A stretch of DNA of 64,000 nucleotides from Streptomyces sp. V3I8. GTDB lineage: Bacteria; Actinomycetota; Actinomycetes; Streptomycetales; Streptomycetaceae. Every line of letters begins with the position of its first letter. Positions within the stretch are counted from its first letter, which is position 1. This document shows positions 8,871 to 17,357 of this stretch, one piece after another. The DNA lies in the NCBI RefSeq assembly GCF_030817535.1, contig NZ_JAUSZL010000002.1:868001-932000 (forward strand), given 5' to 3'. The notes beneath the pieces are model-generated. The model saw nothing but the letters and a program-made list of their open reading frames with translations. It was not told the DNA's origin and searched no databases. A program made the translations under genes and the position numbers.

Positions 8871-8946
8871 GAAGTACCGCTCCGGAGTCGGTGGGGGGTG
8901 GACCTGCGTCGGCCGGACCGCCCGCGGCGCGCGGGCGGCCGGGCTG

Positions 8947-10032
8947 TCAGAAGTCGAACTGGTCGATGTTCTTGGCGGTGAACACGGTCGGCTTGCCGAG
9001 GTTGATCACGCCGTCCTTGCCGATGGTGTACTCGCCCATGTCGCCGGCCTTGAAGGTCTCGCCCTCCTTGCCGGTGATCTGGCCGGAGACCAGCGCGACG
9101 GAGGTGCGGGCGGCCAGCTCGCCGAGCTTCGCCGGGTCCCACAGCTCGAAGCCCTCGACGGTGCCGTTCTTCACGTACTTGCGCATGTCGTTCGGGGTGC
9201 CGAGGCCGGTGAGCTTGACCTTGCCCTTGTACTTGGAGCCCGACAGGTACTGGGCGGCGGCCTTGATGCCGACGGTGGTCGGGGAGATGATCCCCTTCAG
9301 GTTCGGGTACTCCTGGAGCAGGCCCTGGGTCTGCTGGAAGGACTGCTGGGCGTCGTCGTTGCCGTAGGCGGTCTTGACGAGCTTGATGTCCTTGTACTTC
9401 GGGTCCTTGAGCTCGTCCTTCATGAAGTCGATCCAGGTGTTCTGGTTCGTCGCCGTCTGCGCGGCGGACAGGATCGCGATCTCGCCCTTGTAGTCGATCT
9501 GCTCGGCGAGCAGCTGCACCTCGGTGCGGCCCAGGTCCTCGGCGCTGGCCTGCGAGACGAAGGCGTTGCGGCAGTCGGTCTTGGTGTCCGAGTCGTAGGT
9601 GACGACCTTGATGTCGTTCTTCATGGCCTGCTTGAGCGAGGTGCACAGGGCGCCCGGGTCCTGCGCGGAGACGGCGATGGCGTCGACCTGCTGCTGGGTG
9701 AGCGTGTTCACGTAGGAGACCTGGCCCGCGGTGTCGGTGCCGCTGTTGGTGCCGACCTCCTTGTACTTCGAGCCCAGCTCGGTGAGGGCCTTCTCGCCGC
9801 CCTTGTCGGAGGAGGTGAAGTACGGGTTGTTGACCTGCTTCGGCAGGAAGCCGACGGTCAGGCCCTTCTTGGTGGCCGCGTTCGGGTCGGCCTTGCCGGC
9901 CGAGGCGTTGGAGCCGCCCTCGTCCTTGACGTCGTCCTTGGAGGTTCCGCCGCCGCAGGCGGTGAGCGCCAGGGCCAGAGAGGTGGTGGCGGCGAGAACC
10001 GCACAGGCTCGGCGGAGGGATGACTTGCGCAT
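8947..10032 (-). CDS. rhaS: rhamnose ABC transporter substrate-binding lipoprotein
   Basis: A 361-residue lipoprotein. The signal peptide ends in the lipobox LTAC with the lipidated Cys at 26, followed by a Gly/Ser/Asp-rich linker. The mature part is a type I periplasmic binding protein (TVGFLPKQVNNPYFTSSDKG; VDAIAVSAQDPGAL; VVTYDSDTKTDCRNAFV). The rhamnose assignment rests on this domain type and on its location among rhaM, rhaT and rhaI. Start ATG at 10032, preceded by AAAGGA. A copy of the dispersed repeat lies between it and the upstream permease gene, so its mRNA may be uncoupled from the rest of the operon. Confidence 0.9.
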   Translation of the reverse strand: MRKSSLRRACAVLAATTSLALALTACGGGTSKDDVKDEGGSNASAGKADPNAATKKGLTVGFLPKQVNNPYFTSSDKGGEKALTELGSKYKEVGTNSGTDTAGQVSYVNTLTQQQVDAIAVSAQDPGALCTSLKQAMKNDIKVVTYDSDTKTDCRNAFVSQASAEDLGRTEVQLLAEQIDYKGEIAILSAAQTATNQNTWIDFMKDELKDPKYKDIKLVKTAYGNDDAQQSFQQTQGLLQEYPNLKGIISPTTVGIKAAAQYLSGSKYKGKVKLTGLGTPNDMRKYVKNGTVEGFELWDPAKLGELAARTSVALVSGQITGKEGETFKAGDMGEYTIGKDGVINLGKPTVFTAKNIDQFDF

Positions 10033-10061
10033 GGCTGGGTCCTTTACTGGGATGAGTACGG

Positions 10062-10115
10062 TGCGCCCCTTCAGGGGCGCGGGGAACTGCGCGACCAGCC
10101 ACAGACGGCCCGCAG
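10062..10115 (+). repeat. dispersed intergenic repeat, copy 3 (inside the transporter operon)
   Basis: The most complete copy: a GCGCCCC TTCA GGGGCGC hairpin (10062-10080) followed by GGGAACTGCGCGACCAGCCA and GACGGCCCGCAG. It fills most of the 95-base gap between the permease and lipoprotein genes. Confidence 0.75.
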
Positions 10116-10127
10116 ATGGCAAACGGC

Positions 10128-11117
10128 TTAACCGGCGGGGCTCTGCGCTCTGCGCCCCGCCCGTGCGACGGAGACCTGCCGTGCAACGCGGGGTCCGAGC
10201 ACGGACAGAACCAGCAGCACACCGGTGACGACGATCTGCGACTGGGCGGAGACGTCCTGGAGGCTCATCACGTTCTGCAGCGCGCCGAGCAGGAAGACCC
10301 CCGCGATCGCTCCGCCGAGCGTCCCCTTGCCGCCGTCGAAGTCGATGCCGCCGAGCAGGACGGCCGCGACGACGGAGAGTTCGAGCCCCGTGGCGTTGTC
10401 GTAGCGGGCGCTGGCGTAGTGCAGCGCCCAGAAGATGCCGGTCAGCGAGGCCATGAGTCCGGTCACGGTGAACAGGATCAGCTTCTGCCGCTTGACGCGG
10501 ATGCCGGCGAACCGCGCGGCTTCCTCGTTGGCGCCGACCGCGAACAGGGATCGCCCGAACGGGGTGGCGTGCAGCGCGACCACGGCGATCGCGAGCAGGA
10601 CCAGGAAGGGGAGGAACGCGTACGGGATGAAGGTGTCGCCGATGCGTCCGGCCGCGAAGTCCAGGTACTGGGTGGGGAAGTCGGTCACCGCGTCGGAACC
10701 GAGCACGATCTGCGCGATGCCCCGGTAGGCGGCGAGCGTGCCGATGGTGACGGCCAGGGACGGCAGTCCCAGGCGGGTCACCAGCAGTCCGTTGACCAGC
10801 CCGCACACCACGCCGAGGAGCAGGCAGATCGGGATGATCGTCTCGATGGTCATGCCCTGGTTCCACAGGGCTCCCATCACGGCGCCGGACAGGCCGGCCG
10901 TGGAGGCCACCGAGAGGTCGATCTCACCGGACACCACGAGCATCGTCATCGGCAGCGCGATCAGCGCGATGGGCAGCGTGTTGCCGATGAGGAACGACAG
11001 GTTGAGCGCGTTGCCGAAGCCGTCCACGGTGGTGAAGGAGAGCAGCAGCACGACGATCAGGAGGGCGCCGACCACCGTGTCCCAGCGGACGGCGCGCGTG
11101 AGAGCGGAGTCAGCCAT
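10128..11117 (-). CDS. rhaQ: rhamnose ABC transporter permease (RbsC-like)
   Basis: A 329-residue integral membrane permease of the ribose/rhamnose (CUT2) family with eight to ten hydrophobic segments. Typical motifs are LMTMLVVSGEIDLSV-like (here MTMLVVSGEIDLSVAS), [20 protein letters not shown], and the cytoplasmic EAA-type loop GANEEAARFAGI. Its ATG overlaps the stop of the next permease upstream by 8 bases, indicating translational coupling. Which of the two permeases should be called rhaP or rhaQ is arbitrary without alignment. Confidence 0.88.
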   Translation of the reverse strand: MADSALTRAVRWDTVVGALLIVVLLLSFTTVDGFGNALNLSFLIGNTLPIALIALPMTMLVVSGEIDLSVASTAGLSGAVMGALWNQGMTIETIIPICLLLGVVCGLVNGLLVTRLGLPSLAVTIGTLAAYRGIAQIVLGSDAVTDFPTQYLDFAAGRIGDTFIPYAFLPFLVLLAIAVVALHATPFGRSLFAVGANEEAARFAGIRVKRQKLILFTVTGLMASLTGIFWALHYASARYDNATGLELSVVAAVLLGGIDFDGGKGTLGGAIAGVFLLGALQNVMSLQDVSAQSQIVVTGVLLVLSVLGPRVARQVSVARAGRRAQSPAG

Positions 11118-12150
11118 GGCGGGCGTTCCTCTTCTTCAGGGCGGTCGCCACCCGCAGGGCGACGATCCGGTCGACCGCGATGGCGAGGATGAGCAGGATG
11201 CCGTTGATGGCGAGCACCCAGACGGAGCTGACACCGAGGGCGGGCAGCACACTGTTGATGGAGGTCAGGAGCAGTGCGCCGAGGGCCGCTCCGTAGACGC
11301 TGCCGGAGCCGCCGGTGAAGACGACGCCGCCGACGACGACCGCGCTGACGACGGTGAGTTCGTAGCCGTTGCCGGTGCCGGAGTCGACGTTGCCGAACCG
11401 GGCGAGGTAGAGGGCGCCCGCGAGACCCGCGAGGGCTCCGCAGAAGGTGTACGCGGCGAGGATCCGCTTGCGTACGGGGATGCCGGCGAGGCGGGCGGCC
11501 TCCGGGTTGGAGCCGAGCGCGTAGAGCTCGCGGCCGCTGCCGAAGTGCTTGAGGTAGTACGCCGTCGCGACCAGGACCGCCAGCGCGATCAGGGCCAGGT
11601 ACGGCACGGCGGAGATGCCGCCGGCGCCGAAGTCGATGAAGCCGTCGGGCAGGCCCGCCGCCGTGATCTGCCGGGAGCCGACCCAGATGGAGTCGATGCC
11701 GCGGATGATGTAGAGCGTGCCGAGGGTGACGACGAGCGCGGGCACCTGGCCCAGGCTGACGAGCAGTCCGTTGACCAGGCCGCAGCCGACGCCGAGCAGG
11801 ACCGCGAGGAGGATCGCGACGACGGAGTTGCCGCCGCCCTCCAGATAGGTGCCGGCGGCGAAGGCGCTGATGCCGAGCGTCGAGCCGACCGACAGGTCCA
11901 CGTTGCGGGTGATGACGACCAGCGACTGGCCGGTGGCGACCAGCACGAGGATGGTCGCGTTCAGCAGGAGGTCCTTGATGCCCTGCTCGGACAGGAAGTC
12001 GCTGTTGCCGATCTGGGTGATGACGATCATCACCAGGAAGACCAGCAGGATGGCGAGTTCACGCATCTTGAAGACGCGGTCCACCAGCCGGGTGCCGCTG
12101 GACTTGGACACCTCGGCGGCGGGGGCGGGGTTGGGAGCGGTGACCGTCAC
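11110..12150 (-). CDS. rhaP: rhamnose ABC transporter permease (RbsC-like), second subunit
   Basis: A 346-residue CUT2 permease. After a 30-residue Pro/Ala-rich cytoplasmic leader, the membrane part starts at [17 protein letters not shown] and shows the family motifs [40 protein letters not shown] and [16 protein letters not shown] chose the GTG at 12150 because it overlaps the stop of the ATPase gene (GTGA), typical of this operon; the frame is open further upstream but only as antisense to the ATPase gene. It probably pairs with the other permease as a heterodimer. Confidence 0.88.
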   Translation of the reverse strand: MTVTAPNPAPAAEVSKSSGTRLVDRVFKMRELAILLVFLVMIVITQIGNSDFLSEQGIKDLLLNATILVLVATGQSLVVITRNVDLSVGSTLGISAFAAGTYLEGGGNSVVAILLAVLLGVGCGLVNGLLVSLGQVPALVVTLGTLYIIRGIDSIWVGSRQITAAGLPDGFIDFGAGGISAVPYLALIALAVLVATAYYLKHFGSGRELYALGSNPEAARLAGIPVRKRILAAYTFCGALAGLAGALYLARFGNVDSGTGNGYELTVVSAVVVGGVVFTGGSGSVYGAALGALLLTSINSVLPALGVSSVWVLAINGILLILAIAVDRIVALRVATALKKRNARHG

Positions 12151-13664
12151 GCGGCTGCCCTCCCGGTGGCTGCGGCCATCACGGTTTCCTCGGTGGCGTC
12201 GGTACGTGCGATCTCGGCGGTGAGCCGGCCCTCGTGCATGACGAGGACCCGGTCGGCCATGCCGAGGATCTCGGGCAGGTCGGAGGAGATCATCAGGACG
12301 GCGACCCCGTCGGCGGCCAGCTGGCTGAGCAGCCGGTGGACCTCGGCCTTCGTGCCGACGTCGATGCCGCGGGTGGGCTCGTCGACGATCAGCACCTTGG
12401 GGCCGGTGGCCAGCCACTTGGCGAGGACGACCTTCTGCTGGTTGCCGCCGGACAGGGTGTTGACGGTGTCGGCGATCCGGGCGTACTTGACCTGGAGCTT
12501 GACGGCCCAGTCGAGGGAGCGGCTGCGTTCGGCGCCGCGGTCCATCAGTCCCGCTTTCACGGTCTTGCGTAGTCCGGTGAGGCCGATGTTGCGCTCGATG
12601 GACATGTCCATCACCAGGCCCTGGGCGCGGCGGTCCTCGGGGACGAGGGCGAGTCCCGCGGCCATGGCCGTGGAGGGCGCGCCGTTCGTCAGCTTCTTCC
12701 CGTCGAGCTCGACCTCTCCGGCGTCCCAGCGGTCGACGCCGAAGACGGCCCGGGCAACCTCCGTGCGTCCGGCGCCGACGAGGCCGGCCAGGCCGACGAT
12801 CTCGCCGCGCCGGACGTCGAAGGAGACGTCGGTGAAGACACCCTCGCGGGTCAGCCGCCGCACGCTCAGGGCGACCTCGCCGGCCCGGACGTCCTGCTTG
12901 GGGTAGAGCTCGTCGAGGTCGCGGCCGACCATGCGGCGGACGAGGTCCTCCTCGGCCATGCCGTCGATCGGTTCGCTGGAGATCAGGGCGCCGTCGCGCA
13001 GGGTCGTGACCCGCTTGCAGATCTGGAAGATCTCCTCCAGGCGGTGCGAGATGAACAGCACGGCCGAGCCCTGTTCGCGCAGCGTGCGGACGACTCCGAA
13101 GAGCCGGGACACCTCGCTGCCGGTGAGGGCCGCGGTCGGCTCGTCCATGATCAGGACGCGCGCGTCGAAGGAGAGCGCCTTGGCGATCTCGACGATCTGC
13201 TGGTCCGCGATGGACAGGCCGCGCGCCGGGCGGTCGGGGTCGAGCTCGACGCCGAGCCGCTGCATGAGGGCGAGGGTGGCGGCGTGGGTGGCCTTGTGGT
13301 CGATCCGGCCGAGCGCGCGCCGCGGCTGGCGGCCCATGAAGATGTTCTCGGCGATCGACAGGTCTGGGAAGAGCGTGGGCTCCTGATAGATCACGGCGAT
13401 GCCCGCGTCGCGGGCGTCGGCGGGACCGTGGAAGACGGTGGGCTCGCCGTCCAGGAGCACCTGACCGGCGTCCGGTCGGTGCACGCCGGCGAGCGTCTTG
13501 ATGAGGGTCGACTTGCCCGCGCCGTTCTCACCGGCGAGTGCGTGCACTTCGCCGGGGAACAGTTCCAGGGACACGTCCCGCAGGGCGCGTACTGCGCCGA
13601 AGGACTTCGAAATGTCCTTGAGCGCCAGCACGGGGGCCGGACCCGCGTCGGACCGGTCAGTCAT
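12147..13664 (-). CDS. rhaT: rhamnose ABC transporter ATP-binding protein (tandem ABC domains)
   Basis: A 505-residue protein with two fused ABC domains, as in RbsA/RhaT importers. Domain 1 has Walker [10 protein letters not shown] (about 44-52), the signature [15 protein letters not shown] and Walker [10 protein letters not shown]. Domain 2 has the degenerate Walker [10 protein letters not shown], the signature [15 protein letters not shown] and [12 protein letters not shown]. It is the first gene of the leftward unit; GAGGAG lies 5 bases before the ATG. Upstream are a TTGACG/TAACGT promoter and a LacI-type operator. Confidence 0.92.
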   Translation of the reverse strand: MTDRSDAGPAPVLALKDISKSFGAVRALRDVSLELFPGEVHALAGENGAGKSTLIKTLAGVHRPDAGQVLLDGEPTVFHGPADARDAGIAVIYQEPTLFPDLSIAENIFMGRQPRRALGRIDHKATHAATLALMQRLGVELDPDRPARGLSIADQQIVEIAKALSFDARVLIMDEPTAALTGSEVSRLFGVVRTLREQGSAVLFISHRLEEIFQICKRVTTLRDGALISSEPIDGMAEEDLVRRMVGRDLDELYPKQDVRAGEVALSVRRLTREGVFTDVSFDVRRGEIVGLAGLVGAGRTEVARAVFGVDRWDAGEVELDGKKLTNGAPSTAMAAGLALVPEDRRAQGLVMDMSIERNIGLTGLRKTVKAGLMDRGAERSRSLDWAVKLQVKYARIADTVNTLSGGNQQKVVLAKWLATGPKVLIVDEPTRGIDVGTKAEVHRLLSQLAADGVAVLMISSDLPEILGMADRVLVMHEGRLTAEIARTDATEETVMAAATGRAAA

Positions 13665-13707
13665 GAGGGCTCCTCAACGACGCGGGCGATGCGGCCTCAC
13701 GACGTCG

Positions 13708-13719
13708 TGAAAGGTTTCA
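13708..13719 (-). promoter_or_regulatory. LacI-type operator for the leftward rhamnose transport operon
   Basis: TGAAAGGTTTCA is a near-perfect 12-base palindrome of the LacI-family type. It lies 14 bases downstream of the -10 hexamer of the leftward promoter and 44 bases upstream of rhaT, so binding would block transcription start or early elongation. Confidence 0.75.
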
Positions 13720-13733
13720 ACTAGGTTGCCGGG

Positions 13734-13763
13734 ACGTTAGACATGTAGCCCAGGTCACGTCAA
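13734..13763 (-). promoter_or_regulatory. predicted leftward promoter (rhaT)
   Basis: On the minus strand TTGACG (13763-13758) and TAACGT (13739-13734) are separated by 18 bases, a fair match to the HrdB-type consensus. Confidence 0.6.
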
Positions 13764-13835
13764 TGGGTACCGGCCGAAATTTTCGATAGCCAAAGGTCAC
13801 AACCGAGTCACGGCAACGTGTACGCGCCGGAGGGG

Positions 13836-13864
13836 TTGACAGCCTTTCGGGGGGCTCATAACTT
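13836..13864 (+). promoter_or_regulatory. predicted rightward promoter (rhaI)
   Basis: TTGACA (13836-13841) and TAACTT (13859-13864) are separated by exactly 17 bases, a strong vegetative-type promoter for Streptomyces. It lies about 85 bases upstream of the rhaI start. Confidence 0.7.
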
Positions 13865-13872
13865 CTGCCTTC

Positions 13873-13884
13873 TGAATCGTTTCA
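13873..13884 (+). promoter_or_regulatory. LacI-type operator for the rightward rhamnose catabolic operon
   Basis: TGAATCGTTTCA, extended by flanking C and G, is a LacI-type palindrome 8 bases beyond the -10 hexamer and so over the predicted transcription start. It mirrors the operator at 13708. Confidence 0.75.
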
Positions 13885-13947
13885 GAGCCCTGGCGTTCAG
13901 AAGCCGTTCGGAACCGATGCCACAACGGAAGTCACAGGAGCCCCGAA

Positions 13948-15108
13948 GTGACCGAGCTCGCCGCGGTGAAGGCCGCCCTCAAGACCCAGGCAGTAGAGAC
14001 GCCGTCGTGGGCGTACGGGAACTCGGGAACCCGCTTCAAGGTGTTCGCGCAGCCCGGCGTGCCCCGCGATCCTTTCGAAAAACTTGACGACGCGGCGAAG
14101 GTGCACGAGTTCACGGGCGCGGCGCCGACCGTGGCGATGCACATCCCCTGGGACAAGGTCGAGGACTACGCGGCACTGGCCAAGCACGCCGAGGAGCGCG
14201 GCCTGACCCTCGGCGCGATCAACTCCAACACCTTCCAGGACGACGCCTACAAGCTGGGCAGCATCTGCCACCCGGACGCCGCCGTGCGCCGCAAGGCCGT
14301 CGACCACCTGTTCGAGTGCATCGACATCATGGACGCGACGGGTTCGAAGGACCTGAAGCTGTGGTTCGCGGACGGCACGAACTACCCGGGGCAGGACGAC
14401 CTGCGCGAGCGCCAGGACCGGCTCGCCGAGGGTCTCGCCCAGGTGTACGAGCGCCTCGGTGACGACCAGCGGATGCTGCTGGAGTACAAGTTCTTCGAGC
14501 CGGCCTTCTACGCGACCGACGTGCCGGACTGGGGCACCGCGTACGCCCACTGCCTGAAGCTCGGCCCCAAGGCGCAGGTCGTCGTCGACACCGGGCACCA
14601 CGCGCCGGGCACCAACATCGAGTTCATCGTCGCCACGCTGCTGCGGGAGGGGAAGCTCGGCGCGTTCGACTTCAACTCGCGGTTCTACGCGGACGACGAC
14701 CTGATGGTCGGTGCCGCCGACCCCTTCCAGCTGTTCCGGATCATGTACGAGGTCATCCGGGGCGGCGGGTTCACATCGGACGTGGCGTTCATGCTCGACC
14801 AGTGCCACAACATCGAGGCGAAGATCCCGGCGATCATCCGCTCCGTGATGAACGTGCAGGAGGCGACGGCGAAGGCGCTGCTCGTGGACCGCGACGCCCT
14901 CGCCGCCGCGCAGCGCTCCGGCGACGTGCTCGCCGCGAACGCCGTGATCATGGACGCCTACAACACGGACGTACGGCCGCTGGTGGCGGAGGTCCGGGGC
15001 GAGCTGGGGCTCGACCCCGACCCGATCGCCGCGTACCACCGGTCCGGGTGGGCTCAGAAGATCGCCGAGGAGCGGGTGGGCGGGCAGCAGGCGGGGTGGG
15101 GGGCGTAG
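13948..15108 (+). CDS. rhaI: L-rhamnose isomerase
   Basis: A 386-residue protein converting L-rhamnose to L-rhamnulose. It matches the RhaI class common in actinomycetes and Pseudomonas: a TIM-barrel xylose-isomerase-like enzyme with metal and substrate residues in LWFADGTNYPGQDD, LLEYKFFEPAFY, VVVDTGHHAPGTNIEFI and GAFDFNSRFYADDDL. GTG start at 13948 with AGGAG 7 bases upstream. It is the first gene of the rightward catabolic unit. The next gene is 209 bases on, separated by dispersed repeat copy 4, so part of the transcript may end there. Confidence 0.93.
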   Translation: MTELAAVKAALKTQAVETPSWAYGNSGTRFKVFAQPGVPRDPFEKLDDAAKVHEFTGAAPTVAMHIPWDKVEDYAALAKHAEERGLTLGAINSNTFQDDAYKLGSICHPDAAVRRKAVDHLFECIDIMDATGSKDLKLWFADGTNYPGQDDLRERQDRLAEGLAQVYERLGDDQRMLLEYKFFEPAFYATDVPDWGTAYAHCLKLGPKAQVVVDTGHHAPGTNIEFIVATLLREGKLGAFDFNSRFYADDDLMVGAADPFQLFRIMYEVIRGGGFTSDVAFMLDQCHNIEAKIPAIIRSVMNVQEATAKALLVDRDALAAAQRSGDVLAANAVIMDAYNTDVRPLVAEVRGELGLDPDPIAAYHRSGWAQKIAEERVGGQQAGWGA

Positions 15109-15230
15109 TCGCTGCGCTCGACCTCGGCGGGTGCGCCGGGTCGGGCCGGCGGACCGGTGGTCCTGCGGCCCGGTGGCGACGGTCCGCTCGCCGTGGGGCT
15201 GGAGGCCGGTGGCCGACCGCGGGGCTCAGG

Positions 15231-15279
15231 TGGCTGGTCGCGCAGTTCCCCGCGCCTCCCTCGGGGCCCTGAGGCCCCC
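15231..15279 (-). repeat. dispersed intergenic repeat, copy 4 (between rhaI and the aldolase gene)
   Basis: Reverse-oriented: TGGCTGGTCGCGCAGTTCCC then CGCGCCTCCC, followed by a GGGGCCCTGAGGCCCC hairpin. It precedes a pyrimidine-rich stretch (TTTCTTCTCTCTCCCCTCTC) just before the aldolase ribosome site. Confidence 0.7.
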
Positions 15280-15317
15280 TTTCTTCTCTCTCCCCTCTCT
15301 TCTTAAGGAACTGGAAC

Positions 15318-17357
15318 ATGGCAACCCATCCTGAAGCCGCTGCTCTGCTGGGGCGGTCCAACCGGCTCGGCGCCGATCCCCGCAACACCAACTACGCGGG
15401 CGGGAACACGTCCGCGAAGGGGACCGGGACCGACCCCGTGACCGGCGGGGACGTCGAGCTGATGTGGGTCAAGGGGTCCGGTGGCGACCTGGGGACCCTC
15501 ACCGAGGCCGGGCTCGCCGTGCTGCGGATCGACCGGCTGCTGGCGCTGAGGGACGTCTACCCGGGCGTCGAGCGCGAGGACGAGATGGTCGCCGCGTTCG
15601 ACTACTGCCTGCACGGCAAGGGCGGGGCCGCCCCCTCGATCGACACCGCCATGCACGGGCTGGTCGACGCCGCACACGTGGACCACCTGCACCCCGACTC
15701 CGGGATCGCGCTCGCCTGCGCCGCCGACGGGGAGAAGCTGACCGCCGAGTGCTTCGGGGACAGCGTGGTGTGGGTGCCCTGGCGTCGGCCCGGTTTCCAG
15801 CTGGGGCTGGACATCGCCGCGGTCAAGGAGGCCAACCCGCAGGCCGTCGGCTGTGTCCTCGGCGGGCACGGCATCACCGCCTGGGGCGACACCGCCGAGG
15901 AGTGCGAGCGCAACTCGCTGCACATCATCCGTACCGCCGAGGAGTTCCTCGTCGAGCGCGGCAGGGCCGAGCCCTTCGGCCCCGTCCTCGACGGGTACGC
16001 GGCCCTCGGCGGCGCCGAACGCCGGGAGCGGGCCGCCGCCCTCGCGCCGGTGATCCGCTCGCTCGCCTCCCAGGACCGCCCGCAGGTGGGCCACTTCACC
16101 GACTCCGAGGTCGTCCTCGACTTCCTCGCGAGCACCGAGCACCCGCGCCTCGCCGCCCTCGGCACCTCGTGCCCGGACCACTTCCTGCGGACGAAGGTCA
16201 GGCCGCTCGTCCTGGACCTGCCGCCCACCGCCCCGCTGGACGAGGCGGTCGCGCGGCTGAAGGAACTGCACGGCGCGTACCGAGAGGAGTACGCGGCCTA
16301 CTACCGGCGGCACGCCGACGCCGACTCCCCCGCCATGCGCGGCGCGGACCCGGCGATCGTGCTGATCCCGGGTGTCGGCATGTTCTCCTTCGGCAAGGAC
16401 AAGCAGACCGCGCGGGTGGCCGGCGAGTTCTACGTCAACGCCATCAACGTGATGCGCGGCGCGGAGGCCGTCTCGACGTACGCGCCGATCGAGGAGTCCG
16501 AGAAGTTCCGCATCGAGTACTGGGCCCTCGAGGAGGCCAAGCTCCAGCGCATGCCGAAGCCCAAGCCGCTTGCCACCCGGGTCGCGCTCGTCACGGGTGC
16601 GGGCAGCGGTATCGGCAAGGCGATCGCCGAGCGGCTCGTCGCCGAGGGCGCGTGTGTCGTGATCGCGGACCTCAACGGGGAGAACGCGGCCGAGGTCGCC
16701 ACCGCGCTCGGCGGTCCCGACAAGGCCGTCGCCGTCACGGTCGACGTGACCTCCGAGGAGCAGATCGCCGAGGCCTTCAAGGCGGCGGTCCTCGCCTTCG
16801 GCGGTGTCGACCTGGTCGTGAACAACGCCGGCATCTCCATCTCCAAGCCGCTCCTCGAGACTACGGCGAAGGACTGGGACCTGCAGCACGACATCATGGC
16901 CCGCGGCTCCTTCCTCGTCTCGCGCGAGGCGGCCCGGGTGATGATCGCGCAGGGGCTGGGCGGAGACGTCATCTACATCGCGTCCAAGAACGCGGTCTTC
17001 GCGGGCCCGAACAACATCGCCTACTCGGCGACCAAGGCCGACCAGGCCCACCAGGTCCGCCTCCTCGCCGCCGAGCTGGGCGAGCACGGCATCCGGGTCA
17101 ACGGCGTGAACCCCGACGGCGTCGTCCGCGGCTCGGGGATCTTCGCCGGCGGCTGGGGCGCCCAGCGCGCGGCCACCTACGGCATCGAGGAGGAGAAGCT
17201 CGGCGAGTTCTACGCCCAGCGGACCATCCTCAAGCGCGAGGTCCTGCCGGAGCACGTCGCCAACGCCGTGTTCGCGCTGACGGGCGGCGACCTCACGCAC
17301 ACCACCGGTCTGCACGTCCCGGTCGACGCCGGCGTCGCCGCCGCGTTCCTCCGATGA
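15318..17357 (+). CDS. rhaD: bifunctional rhamnulose-1-phosphate aldolase / L-lactaldehyde dehydrogenase
   Basis: A 679-residue fusion. Residues 1 to about 405 are a class II aldolase/adducin domain with metal-site histidines in VDHLHPDS (H123, H125) and GGHGITAW. Residues about 420-679 are a short-chain dehydrogenase: VTGAGSGIGKA cofactor loop, NNAG, catalytic YSATK, and VNGVNPDGV. This architecture corresponds to RhaEW-type enzymes, which split rhamnulose 1-phosphate to DHAP and L-lactaldehyde and oxidise the latter to L-lactate. The downstream lutABC genes support lactate as the product. AAGGA precedes the ATG. The stop overlaps rhaB (ATGA). Confidence 0.9.
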   Translation: MATHPEAAALLGRSNRLGADPRNTNYAGGNTSAKGTGTDPVTGGDVELMWVKGSGGDLGTLTEAGLAVLRIDRLLALRDVYPGVEREDEMVAAFDYCLHGKGGAAPSIDTAMHGLVDAAHVDHLHPDSGIALACAADGEKLTAECFGDSVVWVPWRRPGFQLGLDIAAVKEANPQAVGCVLGGHGITAWGDTAEECERNSLHIIRTAEEFLVERGRAEPFGPVLDGYAALGGAERRERAAALAPVIRSLASQDRPQVGHFTDSEVVLDFLASTEHPRLAALGTSCPDHFLRTKVRPLVLDLPPTAPLDEAVARLKELHGAYREEYAAYYRRHADADSPAMRGADPAIVLIPGVGMFSFGKDKQTARVAGEFYVNAINVMRGAEAVSTYAPIEESEKFRIEYWALEEAKLQRMPKPKPLATRVALVTGAGSGIGKAIAERLVAEGACVVIADLNGENAAEVATALGGPDKAVAVTVDVTSEEQIAEAFKAAVLAFGGVDLVVNNAGISISKPLLETTAKDWDLQHDIMARGSFLVSREAARVMIAQGLGGDVIYIASKNAVFAGPNNIAYSATKADQAHQVRLLAAELGEHGIRVNGVNPDGVVRGSGIFAGGWGAQRAATYGIEEEKLGEFYAQRTILKREVLPEHVANAVFALTGGDLTHTTGLHVPVDAGVAAAFLR

